This document shows, one piece after another, positions 55,971 through 64,000 of a stretch of DNA of 64,000 bases. The stretch lies in assembly GCF_002201515.1 (NCBI RefSeq), contig NZ_CP021421.1, positions 1,736,001 to 1,800,000 of the forward strand. Direction: 5' to 3'. The notes below the pieces were generated by a model, which was given only the letters and a program-made list of their open reading frames with translations, was not told the origin of the DNA and searched no databases. The translations under genes were made by a program, and so were the position numbers. How positions within the stretch are numbered: the stretch's first letter is position 1; every line of letters begins with the position of its first letter. Origin of the DNA: Muribaculum intestinale (GTDB taxonomy: Bacteria; Bacteroidota; Bacteroidia; Bacteroidales; Muribaculaceae).

Positions 55971-57059
55971 TCAATTATTTCTGATGGTGCACTGCAACAC
56001 CAGCGGAGTCCGTACTCCGGGCCGCACTTCTCCGCTGGCGATAATTGCCGAGCTGTCGGAAGCGGCTACAGCTGTAGTGGTTACAGCCAGAGGATACGGA
56101 GACTCGCACACATCGGTAAGCTCGCCGGTCGACGGATTGTATCGGCGTAGCATATGTGAGAATCCGGGGTGCTGAGGGTCGGCGGAAAGTATTTTTTCGA
56201 CGCCGCCGAAGAGCCATATATCACCATCGAAATTCAGCGCCGTGGCGGCCATTACCGGGAAGTCGCCACGGAGAGTGCTCCACTCTCCGGATGCCGGGTC
56301 ATATACAAACCCGGCAGTGCTGATTTCAATTTCCTTGCCGGGACCGAAATTTCTTCCGCCAAACATGTAGAACTTTCCGCCGGCCGCCGCAGCCACGCTG
56401 AATCCGAGTTCCGGACCGGGCCATGGTGGCAAAATCTGCCAGCCGGCCTCTTTCCGCTCAGTGTCGAGCATGACAAACGCGTGTGACGCACACTCTACGC
56501 TGTCGCTGCATATTCCGCCTGCGAGAAACACCTTGGTGCCTACAAGCGCGCCTGCCGAGTTGGCCAGGGGGAACGGCAATTCGGGATAGATGTCGGATCT
56601 TAATTCGGGACGTCCATCTTTTTCTGACAGCATATATACCGCACGCGAGCCTCCGTCGGCATTGTTGCCGCCGATGAGCATTATCCCCTCGGGTTGTGGT
56701 ATTGACACGCCGTAGGCCAGCGGCTCGGGGAGGAAATCAGGATATACGCTCCATTTCTCAGTAGAGAAATCATAGCTGTAGAGAGTGCGGTGCCACACCT
56801 TCTTTGCTCCGGTCCAGGGGAATCCGTCGGGGAAATTGGCTCCGCCGGCAACCATGAGTGTTTTACCGCATATGCCGGCGAATGCTCCGGCTACACCGAT
56901 GTTGACCGAATCGCCCGGTGCGGGAGGGAGCTGCAGGGTATCGTTCCATGTTACAGCCGTCTCGCGGGCGGAAGGCTGACAGGATGTTGCCATACATGCC
57001 GACAGACAGAGCGAACCTGCTATCAGCGACTTGAAAATTTTATCTGCAATCTTGTTCAT
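55971..57059 (-). CDS. nanM: N-acetylneuraminate epimerase-type Kelch lipoprotein (NanM-like, cyclically permuted mutarotase)
   Basis: A 362-residue exported protein with an N-terminal signal (FKSLIAGSLCLSACMATSC) and Kelch blades: GKTLMVAGGANFPDGFPWTG, GVSIPQPEGIMLIGGNNADG, GTKVFLAGGICSDSVECASH and KFYMFGGRNFGP. NanM epimerises alpha to beta sialic acid released by sialidases so it can be taken up. It lies 175 bases after the nuclease gene, in the same direction as the sialidase operon; a shared transcript is likely but not certain. The signal holds two possible lipobox cysteines. Confidence 0.86.
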   Translation of the reverse strand: MNKIADKIFKSLIAGSLCLSACMATSCQPSARETAVTWNDTLQLPPAPGDSVNIGVAGAFAGICGKTLMVAGGANFPDGFPWTGAKKVWHRTLYSYDFSTEKWSVYPDFLPEPLAYGVSIPQPEGIMLIGGNNADGGSRAVYMLSEKDGRPELRSDIYPELPFPLANSAGALVGTKVFLAGGICSDSVECASHAFVMLDTERKEAGWQILPPWPGPELGFSVAAAAGGKFYMFGGRNFGPGKEIEISTAGFVYDPASGEWSTLRGDFPVMAATALNFDGDIWLFGGVEKILSADPQHPGFSHMLRRYNPSTGELTDVCESPYPLAVTTTAVAASDSSAIIASGEVRPGVRTPLVLQCTIRNN

Positions 57060-57234
57060 TTGAGGAAATCTTGGTCAGATTAAGGTTAAAGTATACGTGC
57101 ATAAGCTACCGGCAATAGTCTCCGTCGGTTTCCATGCCATCTTTATAGAAGTAACGTATATGTACCCTTATATCATATACTTGTTATAAAAATGATTGTA
57201 GAAGCAGAGTAAAATTTGGGGGACACAGCCGGTG

Positions 57235-58050
57235 TTATCTCTCCCATTTGGGGGAGTATGAGGGGTCGAATACCGAGTTGAGCACATGGGCCAACCTGTA
57301 ACCGGCCTTGAGCAACTGGTTGTCGGTAAGTTGGATCATATCCTGCAGGAAATCGAGAGTCTCGGCTTTGTTAAATTTGCGCTCGGGAGTGATGATGTCG
57401 TAAAGCGGACGCATGATTCTGGCGTTGGCCTCTTCCCATTCAATCAACGAGCCTTTTACTATCTCGGCCTTCTCCTCGTCGGAGCAGCGGTCGAGATGGT
57501 ATACATAGTCGGAGTAGTACCATTTGTGTCCTTTCTCAAACACGCCTCCGTCAAAAAACTTGTGGAACTTGTACTTCTGGTCGCCGTCGAGATAGAAATA
57601 GACGTTCTGCGACTTGTCCTCAAAGAAGTTGTGGCCGGGGCAATGCATGTCGCCGATGAGATGGACGAGTATCTTGATCGACACTGCCACAGCCGAGTCG
57701 GTCATGTTTTTGTAGCCTCCGTTCTCCACCTTTGCCATCTCGGTGTTGATGCCAAGATTGGAGCGGTAGCGATCCTTCCACACTTTTGACTTGCAGTTGG
57801 CGTCGAATGATGCACTGTGCCATCCGTCGGTGTGGTGGTAGGCAGGCTGCAGACGCACATTGTCCATCCATGAGGCATAGTACACAATCGACTTTCCGTC
57901 GAGATACTTCTCGATGGTGGCTTTAGCGGCGGGGGTAAGGTTGGCCTCGGCAATGGCGGCTACGGCATCGTGGCCGATGCGTCCGAATGCCCATGCGTTT
58001 ACACAAATGACGGCTGACAGTATTGCGAATATGATTCTTTTGAATGTCAT
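57235..58050 (-). CDS. S1/P1-type nuclease, exported
   Basis: A 271-residue protein with signal peptide MTFKRIIFAILSAVICVNAW and trinuclear-zinc ligands: FGRIGHDAVAAIAE (His near N-terminus), YYASWMDNVR, HHTDGWHSASF and LVHLIGDMHCPGHNFF. P1-type nucleases cut single-stranded nucleic acids. The family's first mature residue is normally Trp, whose backbone binds zinc; here the same position reads Phe (AFGRIGH). It sits between a PKD lipoprotein and NanM in a sialic acid locus. The start at 58050 is chosen for its signal peptide. Confidence 0.85.
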   Translation of the reverse strand: MTFKRIIFAILSAVICVNAWAFGRIGHDAVAAIAEANLTPAAKATIEKYLDGKSIVYYASWMDNVRLQPAYHHTDGWHSASFDANCKSKVWKDRYRSNLGINTEMAKVENGGYKNMTDSAVAVSIKILVHLIGDMHCPGHNFFEDKSQNVYFYLDGDQKYKFHKFFDGGVFEKGHKWYYSDYVYHLDRCSDEEKAEIVKGSLIEWEEANARIMRPLYDIITPERKFNKAETLDFLQDMIQLTDNQLLKAGYRLAHVLNSVFDPSYSPKWER

Positions 58051-58074
58051 GGCGTTATATTTATTGCATAAAAT

Positions 58075-58109
58075 GTATCCGGAGCCGGGGGACTTCCGGC
58101 CCCGGATAC
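58075..58109 (-). terminator. Hairpin between the PKD lipoprotein and nuclease genes
   Basis: GTATCCGG (58075-58082) pairs with CCGGATAC (58102-58109) with inner GCCGG/CCGGC pairing. On the minus strand it is followed by AUUUUAUG, so it may be a weak terminator or an attenuator that lowers nuclease and NanM expression. Confidence 0.5.
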
Positions 58110-58125
58110 TGTGATGAAACATTGT

Positions 58126-59721
58126 TTACTTCATTATATTATACAGAGTCTTTACCTCGTCGGCCGAAAGCGCGTAGTCGTACATAATAATGTCGTCAAG
58201 CGAGCCCGGGAACGGATTGTTGATCTGGCAGTCCTTGGTCTTTGACTTCTGCCATGTGCAACCGATAAAGAACGGGTCCTTGAACAGGTCGGTGGCAACC
58301 TTGCCATTGAACGAACCCGAAAGTTCGCCGTCGACATAAACACTTGCTACGGAATTATTATCCACCACGTTTCTTATAAATGTCACACAATGCCATTGCT
58401 GGTCAAATACCGTCTTGTCCTGTGTAGATACGTTCCATTCGGTGCTTGTGGCAAACCAGCGCACATATCCTTCAGCAGATGAGGCGGTTTTGTTCAGTCG
58501 GCACCATGTCTGGCTCTGGCCTGACGCTCCGTTGGGGAGTGTGTTGGCCGGACGACCGATATTGAACATACCGGCCTGCGAGGCTTGCATATTCTCGATT
58601 TTTACCCATATGATGAGTGTCCACGACGACAAGCCGCCGGGAAGCTTGGAGCAATCCTCATCATTTATCTTCAGTACGGCGTAGTCATCGGTGTTGGTCT
58701 TCGTGTTGCCGTCGCACTTTACGGATTTGGATCCTTCGTGGCGCGAGCCCGACTCAAGATTGAGTTTCCACTTGGAGGGGTCGGAAGAGTACTCCTCGAT
58801 GCGGATATTATTGGGGCCCATGTCGGAGAGCGAGCCTTCGAAGGGGAACCACATGCTCAGGCCGGCAGTCGGGAGCACCATCACGTAGGCATCCTTCTCT
58901 ATGGTAGAGCTGTTGATTTCGTTGTAGGCGCGGAGGGTCACCTTGTATCGGCCTGCGTTGGAGTACTTCACGGTGGGGTTGCGGTCGGTCGATGTCGGGG
59001 TGTCGGCGCCCTCGAATGTCCAGCTCCATCCCTCGGGACGTCCCATTGTGCGGTCCTCGAATGTCACGGTCTGGCCGGCGAGAATCATCAGCGGAGTGGT
59101 TGTGCCGAACTCGGCGGCCACGGCGTCGTGGTCGATTACGTTGAGATAGTCGGCCTTGGTGACTGTTGAGTTGGCATTGGGGTTGCTGACAGTAAGGGTC
59201 ACGGTGTATAGACCCGGCTCGAACTTCAGCACGGGATTCTGCTCGGTCGACTTGACGGTCTTGCCGTCGGCAGTGGAGAATGTCCAGTCCCACGAATTGG
59301 GGAATCCGATTGAGCGGTCGGTGAAAGTAACTTCGTCGGTATTGTAAGCGTTGAGCTTGTCGGCCTCGAAGTCGGCAGTTATCTCGCCGGGGTATGCCAC
59401 CGTGATATACTCGGTGTATACCCTTTCGGAGCTGTTGTCGCCGCGGCCCACGCGCAGGGTCACTGAATATGTGCCCGGCTTATTGTAGACAATCTCAGGC
59501 GAGAAGAGCTGTGATGTGGCAGGCTCGCCACCCTCAAACTCCCAGTCCCATCGGGCGGGATTGCCCGACGACTGGTCCATGAAGCACACTTTGTCGCCGG
59601 CAGCCACCTCGGTGCGGTCGCTCTTCATGTTAGCTTCCAGCGGAGCCACCTTTACTTCGTCCTCGCAGCTTGCGAGAAAGAGCAGTGTGGCCGCGCCCAG
59701 TATATATGATCTGTAGTTCAT
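58126..59721 (-). CDS. Surface lipoprotein with three PKD domains and a LamG-like domain
   Basis: A 531-residue protein with lipobox FLASC after MNYRSYILGAATLL. Three PKD repeats follow (GNPARWDWEFEGGEPATSQ, GFPNSWDWTFSTADGKTV and GRPEGWSWTFEGADTPTSTD), each with a W-x-W-x-F core, then a concanavalin-like LamG domain (SSWTLIIWVKIENMQASQAG, IMYDYALSADEVKTLYNI). It probably binds sialylated glycans at the cell surface, as surface glycan-binding proteins do in PULs; no enzyme motif is seen. It starts 24 bases after the sialidase stop. Confidence 0.82.
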   Translation of the reverse strand: MNYRSYILGAATLLFLASCEDEVKVAPLEANMKSDRTEVAAGDKVCFMDQSSGNPARWDWEFEGGEPATSQLFSPEIVYNKPGTYSVTLRVGRGDNSSERVYTEYITVAYPGEITADFEADKLNAYNTDEVTFTDRSIGFPNSWDWTFSTADGKTVKSTEQNPVLKFEPGLYTVTLTVSNPNANSTVTKADYLNVIDHDAVAAEFGTTTPLMILAGQTVTFEDRTMGRPEGWSWTFEGADTPTSTDRNPTVKYSNAGRYKVTLRAYNEINSSTIEKDAYVMVLPTAGLSMWFPFEGSLSDMGPNNIRIEEYSSDPSKWKLNLESGSRHEGSKSVKCDGNTKTNTDDYAVLKINDEDCSKLPGGLSSWTLIIWVKIENMQASQAGMFNIGRPANTLPNGASGQSQTWCRLNKTASSAEGYVRWFATSTEWNVSTQDKTVFDQQWHCVTFIRNVVDNNSVASVYVDGELSGSFNGKVATDLFKDPFFIGCTWQKSKTKDCQINNPFPGSLDDIIMYDYALSADEVKTLYNIMK

Positions 59722-59745
59722 CGTAGTCAGTTTAATGGTTAATCA

Positions 59746-60873
59746 TTATTTCACGTCGTTGAGCTGGAACTTGCGGAATATGATGCCGCCCTGGTTGAGG
59801 TAGCCGTATTCCGACAGCACAGCGATTTCGCCGTCGGAGAAAGCCGCGATATCGCAGTAGCCGCCTACTTCCTCGCCAGTGTAGTCAAAGCCCTTCGACC
59901 ATGTGGCGCCGTCGTCGAAACTTGCACGCAGGGTGTTGTGCAGGCGGCGTGCCTGCCATGCGGGGTTGCAGGTGAGGAGCACGTTCTTGCCGTTTTCGCC
60001 GCCACCGTAGGAGTAGGTGTAGATCGAGCCCTGGCATCCGGGGTCGGGAAGGTCCTTCATGAGCTGTGCAGAAGTCCAGGTGATGCCTCCGTCGTAGCTG
60101 ATGGAGTGGCCGCGATATCTGTCGGCCTCGTCGTCGCTCTCCATGCGGATGCTCATCAGCAGACTGCCGTCGCTGAGCTCGCACACACTGGCCTCGTTGG
60201 TCTTGGGCGTGGGTACGGTGCCGCCGTGGTGCCATGTCTCGCCGTTGTCGTCGGAGTACATGGCATTGGCGTAGAACTCGGCGCCTTCGTCGTTGGCCTT
60301 GTGGTAGCCGGCCACCACAAGGCGGCCCTTGTTGGGCTCAAGCTGCTTGACGATGCCGTGGCAGGGGCCCTGGGTGTAGCGGCCCACGCCTGCCGGACGC
60401 ACGGTGTTGGTGATGTCGCGCGGAGTGCTCCATGTCTGGCCCTCGTTGTCGGAGTATGTCACAAGAATCTTGCTGTTGCCGTAGCTCTTGTTCATCACCA
60501 TCACCACGCGGTTCTTGTCAGGGAGATAGATGGGACACGGGTTGTGGCATGTGGCGTCCTTGTCGTCGTAAATCACCAGGAGATCCTGCCATGTGTTGCC
60601 ACGGTCGCCCGAGCGGCGGAGCACGATGTCGATGTTGCCGGTGTCCTCACGTCCGTCGACACGTCCCTCGCAGAATGCCAGCACAACGTCGTGCTTGGTG
60701 ATTACCATCGAGGGGATACGGTATATGGCATAGTTGTCGGTACCGGTGGTGAAAGGCTGCGACTGGTTGAGCACGACAACCTCCTTGTCGGAAATAACAG
60801 GGTCGATGTCGGAACATCCTGCAAGCGAGGCGCCGAGCATGCCGAGTATGGTAAATGCTTTATATGATTTCAT
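59746..60873 (-). CDS. Exo-alpha-sialidase (GH33), lipoprotein
   Basis: A 375-residue lipoprotein (lipobox SLAGC) with YRIPSMV as the FRIP-type arginine motif (Arg52) and Asp boxes SGDRGNTWQD, SDNEGQTWS, SDDNGETWHH, SYDGGITWT and SFDDGATWS. EGRVDGREDTGNIDIVLRRS holds the catalytic Asp region. It frees terminal sialic acid from mucin glycans outside the cell. No carbohydrate-binding domain, and shorter than many gut GH33 enzymes. It ends 24 bases before the PKD lipoprotein and begins 2 bases after SusD. Confidence 0.93.
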   Translation of the reverse strand: MKSYKAFTILGMLGASLAGCSDIDPVISDKEVVVLNQSQPFTTGTDNYAIYRIPSMVITKHDVVLAFCEGRVDGREDTGNIDIVLRRSGDRGNTWQDLLVIYDDKDATCHNPCPIYLPDKNRVVMVMNKSYGNSKILVTYSDNEGQTWSTPRDITNTVRPAGVGRYTQGPCHGIVKQLEPNKGRLVVAGYHKANDEGAEFYANAMYSDDNGETWHHGGTVPTPKTNEASVCELSDGSLLMSIRMESDDEADRYRGHSISYDGGITWTSAQLMKDLPDPGCQGSIYTYSYGGGENGKNVLLTCNPAWQARRLHNTLRASFDDGATWSKGFDYTGEEVGGYCDIAAFSDGEIAVLSEYGYLNQGGIIFRKFQLNDVK

Positions 60874-60875
60874 AA

Positions 60876-62330
60876 TTAATAGCCTTCGGTCTGGGTTAGA
60901 TTCTCATTGTAGTCGCGCATGTTGAGCGTGATGGGGAAGTAGAGCGGAGTGCTCTTGCCGTTGAGGTTGGGCACCTCATTGTAGACATTGATAGTACCCG
61001 CTCCGTGTGCACGCATCAGGTCGGGCCAGCGCTTGAGCTCGAAGCAGAGCTCGAGGAAACGCTCGTCGAGGATGGCTCGCTGCACCGATGTCTGGTCGGT
61101 CGGGCCTGAGTAGTCGCCGATGCCTGCACGGTTGCGTGTCTTGTTCATCAGCGATACTGCAGTGGGCACGTTGCCGCCGCCAAGGTAGCAGAGGAGCTCG
61201 GCCTTGAGCAGATGGGCGTCGGCCAGACGGTATACCACGATGTCGTTGTCGTAGTAGCGGTCCTTCTCGTAGGGGGTGCCGCGGAACTTGTTCTGGCATG
61301 TGAAGAGCACCTTGCCGTCTTTGTTGATACCCTCGATGAAACATACGGGCTTGCGCTTGTCGGCCGAGGTGAATGCAGCCTTGATTTTAGCCGACGGGGC
61401 ATAGTAGGGAGCCGCGATGTTACCGTTGGAGTAAGGTATCTGGTCCTTGTTGACGGCGCTGCCCACCTGGCCCTGCACTGCCGACTCGGTGAAGTTGAGG
61501 GCATACATGCTGTCGTACTCGCCGAAACGCACATATATGGCGAAGATAATCTCGGAGTTGAGACGATGGCTCACGTCGAAGATGTCGGCATAGTTGTCGA
61601 CGAGCTTCACGCCACACTGCTCTACCTCATCGAGGCATGCGATGGCATCGGTAAGATTCTGCTTGTCGCCGCTCTTGAGCACGGTGTAGTTCCACGCAAG
61701 GGCCTCGGCCTTGAGCATCAGCGCCGACGGACGCGAGATGCGGTACTTGTTGGGTATAGAGCTCTCGGGGAAGAGGCTGAGCGCGGTCTCGAGGTCGGAG
61801 AGAACCTGAGCCATCACCGCCTCCTTGGGCTGGCGCGAAGGCTTGGTGCTCTTGTCGGCAGTCTCGGTGGGATTGAGCACGATAGGCGCGTCGCCCCACA
61901 TCTGGAGCAGGAGCATATAGTCGTGGGCACGCATGGTGTAGGCCTGGGCAAGAATGCGGTTCTTGGCATTCTGGTCGCTGAAGCTGATGGCGGCCGTGTT
62001 CTTGATAATCATGTTGACGTGGTGGAGATTGGTGAAAATCACCTTCCAGTCGTAGCCGTTCTCGTTATCGAGGCGCTGGGTGTGGGCTCTCGACACACCG
62101 CCACGCGAACCGGGCTGCAGGGCGTCGCCACGGTCCTCGCCATAGGTGACACGGTCGATTAATGAACGGAAATTGCTGTACGTGCCTGTGAGGTATCCCT
62201 CCACGTCGCTTGAACTTTGCCAGTAGTTGGCATTGGAGATATCAGATATCGGATCTATTTCCAGCTGACTCTCACATGCGCTCAGTGACAGGGCGAGTGC
62301 TCCGAGGTATATAAATCTTTTTAAGTTCAT
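60876..62330 (-). CDS. SusD/RagB-type outer-membrane lipoprotein
   Basis: A 484-residue SusD-like protein with lipobox LSACES and the conserved INDPISDISNANYWQSSSDV-like start (IDPISDISNANYWQSSSDVE). The middle contains the TPR-like helices and ILAQAYTMRAHDYMLLLQMW, and the C-terminus has RRAILDERFLELCFELKRWP. It lids the SusC channel and captures glycan. It lies 13 bases after susC. Confidence 0.93.
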   Translation of the reverse strand: MNLKRFIYLGALALSLSACESQLEIDPISDISNANYWQSSSDVEGYLTGTYSNFRSLIDRVTYGEDRGDALQPGSRGGVSRAHTQRLDNENGYDWKVIFTNLHHVNMIIKNTAAISFSDQNAKNRILAQAYTMRAHDYMLLLQMWGDAPIVLNPTETADKSTKPSRQPKEAVMAQVLSDLETALSLFPESSIPNKYRISRPSALMLKAEALAWNYTVLKSGDKQNLTDAIACLDEVEQCGVKLVDNYADIFDVSHRLNSEIIFAIYVRFGEYDSMYALNFTESAVQGQVGSAVNKDQIPYSNGNIAAPYYAPSAKIKAAFTSADKRKPVCFIEGINKDGKVLFTCQNKFRGTPYEKDRYYDNDIVVYRLADAHLLKAELLCYLGGGNVPTAVSLMNKTRNRAGIGDYSGPTDQTSVQRAILDERFLELCFELKRWPDLMRAHGAGTINVYNEVPNLNGKSTPLYFPITLNMRDYNENLTQTEGY

Positions 62331-62343
62331 ATTCGTGGTATTT

Positions 62344-64000
62344 TTATTTCAGGGTGAAGTTAAGAGTGAACAGGAAAGAGCGCGGACGCGGATATTGCCC
62401 GAGGTCGGCCCCGATGATTTCAGGAGTCAGGCCTTCGTAGGCGGTGATGTATCCGAGATTGTACACCGCGGCTGTCAGAGTAACATTGTCGAGGTGGTTG
62501 CGCTGCAGGAACTTGTTGCGGAGCATATAGGTGAGAGATACCTCGCGGAAGGCCAGATAGTCGCCCTTGGAGATGTAGAGCGAGTTGGAAGTTCCCTCGT
62601 TGCTGCCGTATGTGCTTGTGAATCCGAGCGGACAGTTGGCGCCGTTGGCTCCGCGCACATGATTGCGCTTGCCGTCGCCCAGGTCGGCATTACAGTCGTA
62701 GCGCGGTATTGTGGCGATGTCGCCCTGCTTGTGCCATGTGGCCGATGTGGCTGTCTCGTGTAACGTGGCATAGTTGTGGCGCAGGTTGCCGTTGGCCTGT
62801 GCACGGAATCGGTTGTCAATCACGTTGCCGCCTGAGAAATCGGTCATGACGCGCAGAGTGAAGTTCTTGTAGCGGAAAGTGTTGTTGAACGAGCCCATAT
62901 GGTCGGGGTTTATGTATCCGCAGAGATACATGTCGTACCGGTCGATGATACCGTTCTTGTCGAAGTCGTGCCAGATGGCGTCGCCTCCAACCTTGCCCTG
63001 GCCGAGGCGGGTGGCATGCACAATATTGTCGTAGGGAGCGCCTGCGGCTTCCTCGTCGGTGGCATATACGCCGTCCATCTTGAATGCGAACTGTGCGCCG
63101 AAGCGTTCGCCCTCGGCGAGACCGCCTACCTCTATATACTTGCCGAGCTTCTCATCGAAGATGACACCGCCGTTGATACGGTTGCGCGGGACGCCGTTGT
63201 TGGGGAGCTTGCCCACAATGGTGCGGAAGAATGCGAATCCGGCGTCGATGTCCCAGGTGAAGTCGCGGGTCTGGATGGCGGTGGCGCTGATGGATGTCTC
63301 GAGGCCCTTGGTGATGAGCGAGCCGTAGTTGGACTTGATTGAGGAGAAACCGGTCTCCGACCAGAGCTTTTCGTCGATAAGACGGTTGGATGTCTCCTTA
63401 CGGTATACGTCGAAGGTAAGAGAGATGCGGTTGTTGAAGAGACCGAGGTCGAAGCCGAGGTCGGCCGATGTGGTCTCCTCCCAGAGGAGGTCGCTGTTGG
63501 CGAGCACGGTGTTGAGCAGACCGGCCTCGCCGCCGTAGTTGTTGCCTGCGGCATACTTGCCCTGGGTGTTGGCGAGCGAGAGGTTGTCGTTGCCGGCCTT
63601 ACCCCAGCTGCCGCGAATCTTGAAGTTGTTGACTACCGGAGTGAGCTTTTCGAAGAAAGCCTCGCGGTGCACGTTCCAGCCGGCCGAGATGCCGGGGAAG
63701 GTACCGTATTTGTGGTTTTCGGCGAAGTGCGACGAACCGTCGTAGCGGATGCTGAGCGAGAGGAGGTACTTCATGTCGTAGTTGTAGTTGATACGTCCGA
63801 AGTACGACGACATCTTCTTGTAGGACTGTACGGTCGAGGTATTGGAGAGATTGAGCTCGCCTACGCCGTTGATGGTCTCGATTTTGTCGGATGTTCCGTT
63901 CATACCCTGAAGGGTGGAGTCGAAGGCGTCGGTGTAGGTATGTGTGTAGCCTACCATGAAGTCGAAGTTGTTCTTGTTCCAGAGGATCTTCTTGTAGTTG
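62344..64000 (-). CDS. SusC/RagA-type TonB-dependent transporter, C-terminal part
   Basis: The gene runs off the right edge of the window, so only the last 551 residues are present (551 codons, then a stop at 62344). The frame is open to base 64000 and reads NYKKILWNKNNFDFMVGYTH. Landmarks are YDGSSHFAENHKYGTFPGIS AGWN, KIRGSWGKAGNDNLSLANT, DLGFDLGLFNNRISLTFDVY and a final strand SFLFTLNFTLK. It imports sialylated glycan with SusD. The signal peptide, plug and promoter are outside the window. Confidence 0.93.
   Translation of the reverse strand, partial: NYKKILWNKNNFDFMVGYTHTYTDAFDSTLQGMNGTSDKIETINGVGELNLSNTSTVQSYKKMSSYFGRINYNYDMKYLLSLSIRYDGSSHFAENHKYGTFPGISAGWNVHREAFFEKLTPVVNNFKIRGSWGKAGNDNLSLANTQGKYAAGNNYGGEAGLLNTVLANSDLLWEETTSADLGFDLGLFNNRISLTFDVYRKETSNRLIDEKLWSETGFSSIKSNYGSLITKGLETSISATAIQTRDFTWDIDAGFAFFRTIVGKLPNNGVPRNRINGGVIFDEKLGKYIEVGGLAEGERFGAQFAFKMDGVYATDEEAAGAPYDNIVHATRLGQGKVGGDAIWHDFDKNGIIDRYDMYLCGYINPDHMGSFNNTFRYKNFTLRVMTDFSGGNVIDNRFRAQANGNLRHNYATLHETATSATWHKQGDIATIPRYDCNADLGDGKRNHVRGANGANCPLGFTSTYGSNEGTSNSLYISKGDYLAFREVSLTYMLRNKFLQRNHLDNVTLTAAVYNLGYITAYEGLTPEIIGADLGQYPRPRSFLFTLNFTLK

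Noticed and set aside
59938..60867. A 309-codon plus-strand frame inside the sialidase gene
   Set aside because: Antisense shadow with Val/Ala/Gly bias and no domain; sialidase Asp boxes are intact on the other strand.

Overview
The window looks like chromosomal DNA from a gut Bacteroidales bacterium, probably near Muribaculaceae or Bacteroides; the family is an inference. The grounds are SusC/SusD-type genes, TonB-dependent receptors paired with family-restricted partners (DUF4876, DUF6850, DUF4249), a DUF4491 membrane protein, many SPII lipoproteins, Bacteroidetes-like RpoB, RpoC and HtpG, and repeated TAnnTTTG promoter elements, the best of which have TTG about 19-20 bases upstream.

Layout. 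1-163 is the end of an FKBP prolyl isomerase. 296-8756 (minus) is an outer-membrane uptake operon: TonB receptor, DUF4876 lipoprotein, DUF6850 barrel and M16 protease, with a secreted propeller-like protein divergent from it (8946-10757). 10797-13247 holds ribD, an IMPase and an Lrp-type regulator. 13437-16045 holds two acetyltransferases flanking a ZnuA/ZnuC-like pair with no permease. 16046-16686 is non-coding and carries a composite nested repeat. Then come ychF, a thioredoxin-fold protein and tpx. 19767-23942 (minus) is an lpxB-dgt-TPM-folB operon, preceded by a DUF2156 protein. 24946-25591 has no convincing protein gene but has a promoter, several hairpins and a terminator, so it is a candidate small RNA gene of about 395 nt. 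25592-29957 is a second uptake operon (unknown lipoprotein, TonB receptor, DUF4249 lipoprotein).

30031-33538 (minus) holds pyrH-frr and htpG. 33618-36909 holds a TPR protein and three sugar-nucleotide genes (rfbA, aminotransferase, 3,4-ketoisomerase). DUF4491, tRNA-Arg and tRNA-Leu follow. 37862-50919 (minus) is a long translation/transcription supercluster, read as tRNA-Thr(TGT), Tyr, Gly, Thr(GGT), tuf, tRNA-Trp, secE, nusG, rplK, rplA, rplJ, rplL, rpoB, rpoC. The first five have the same order as thrU-tyrU-glyT-thrT-tufB of E. coli. 51213-55867 has an Xaa-Pro aminopeptidase, a gamma carbonic anhydrase-like protein, recO and an RsmF-type methyltransferase. 55971-64000 (minus) is a sialic-acid utilization locus: SusC (cut by the window end), SusD, sialidase, PKD/LamG lipoprotein, S1/P1 nuclease and NanM-type epimerase.

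The items most worth a second look are the composite repeat at 16081-16436, the candidate structured RNA at about 25074-25468, the TonB receptor/M16 protease operon, the permease-less metal transporter pair, the hairpin and folded leader between rplL and rpoB, and the recO promoter that predicts an almost leaderless message. No CRISPR array, transposase or phage gene was seen. All calls are from reading the sequence; no database search was run.
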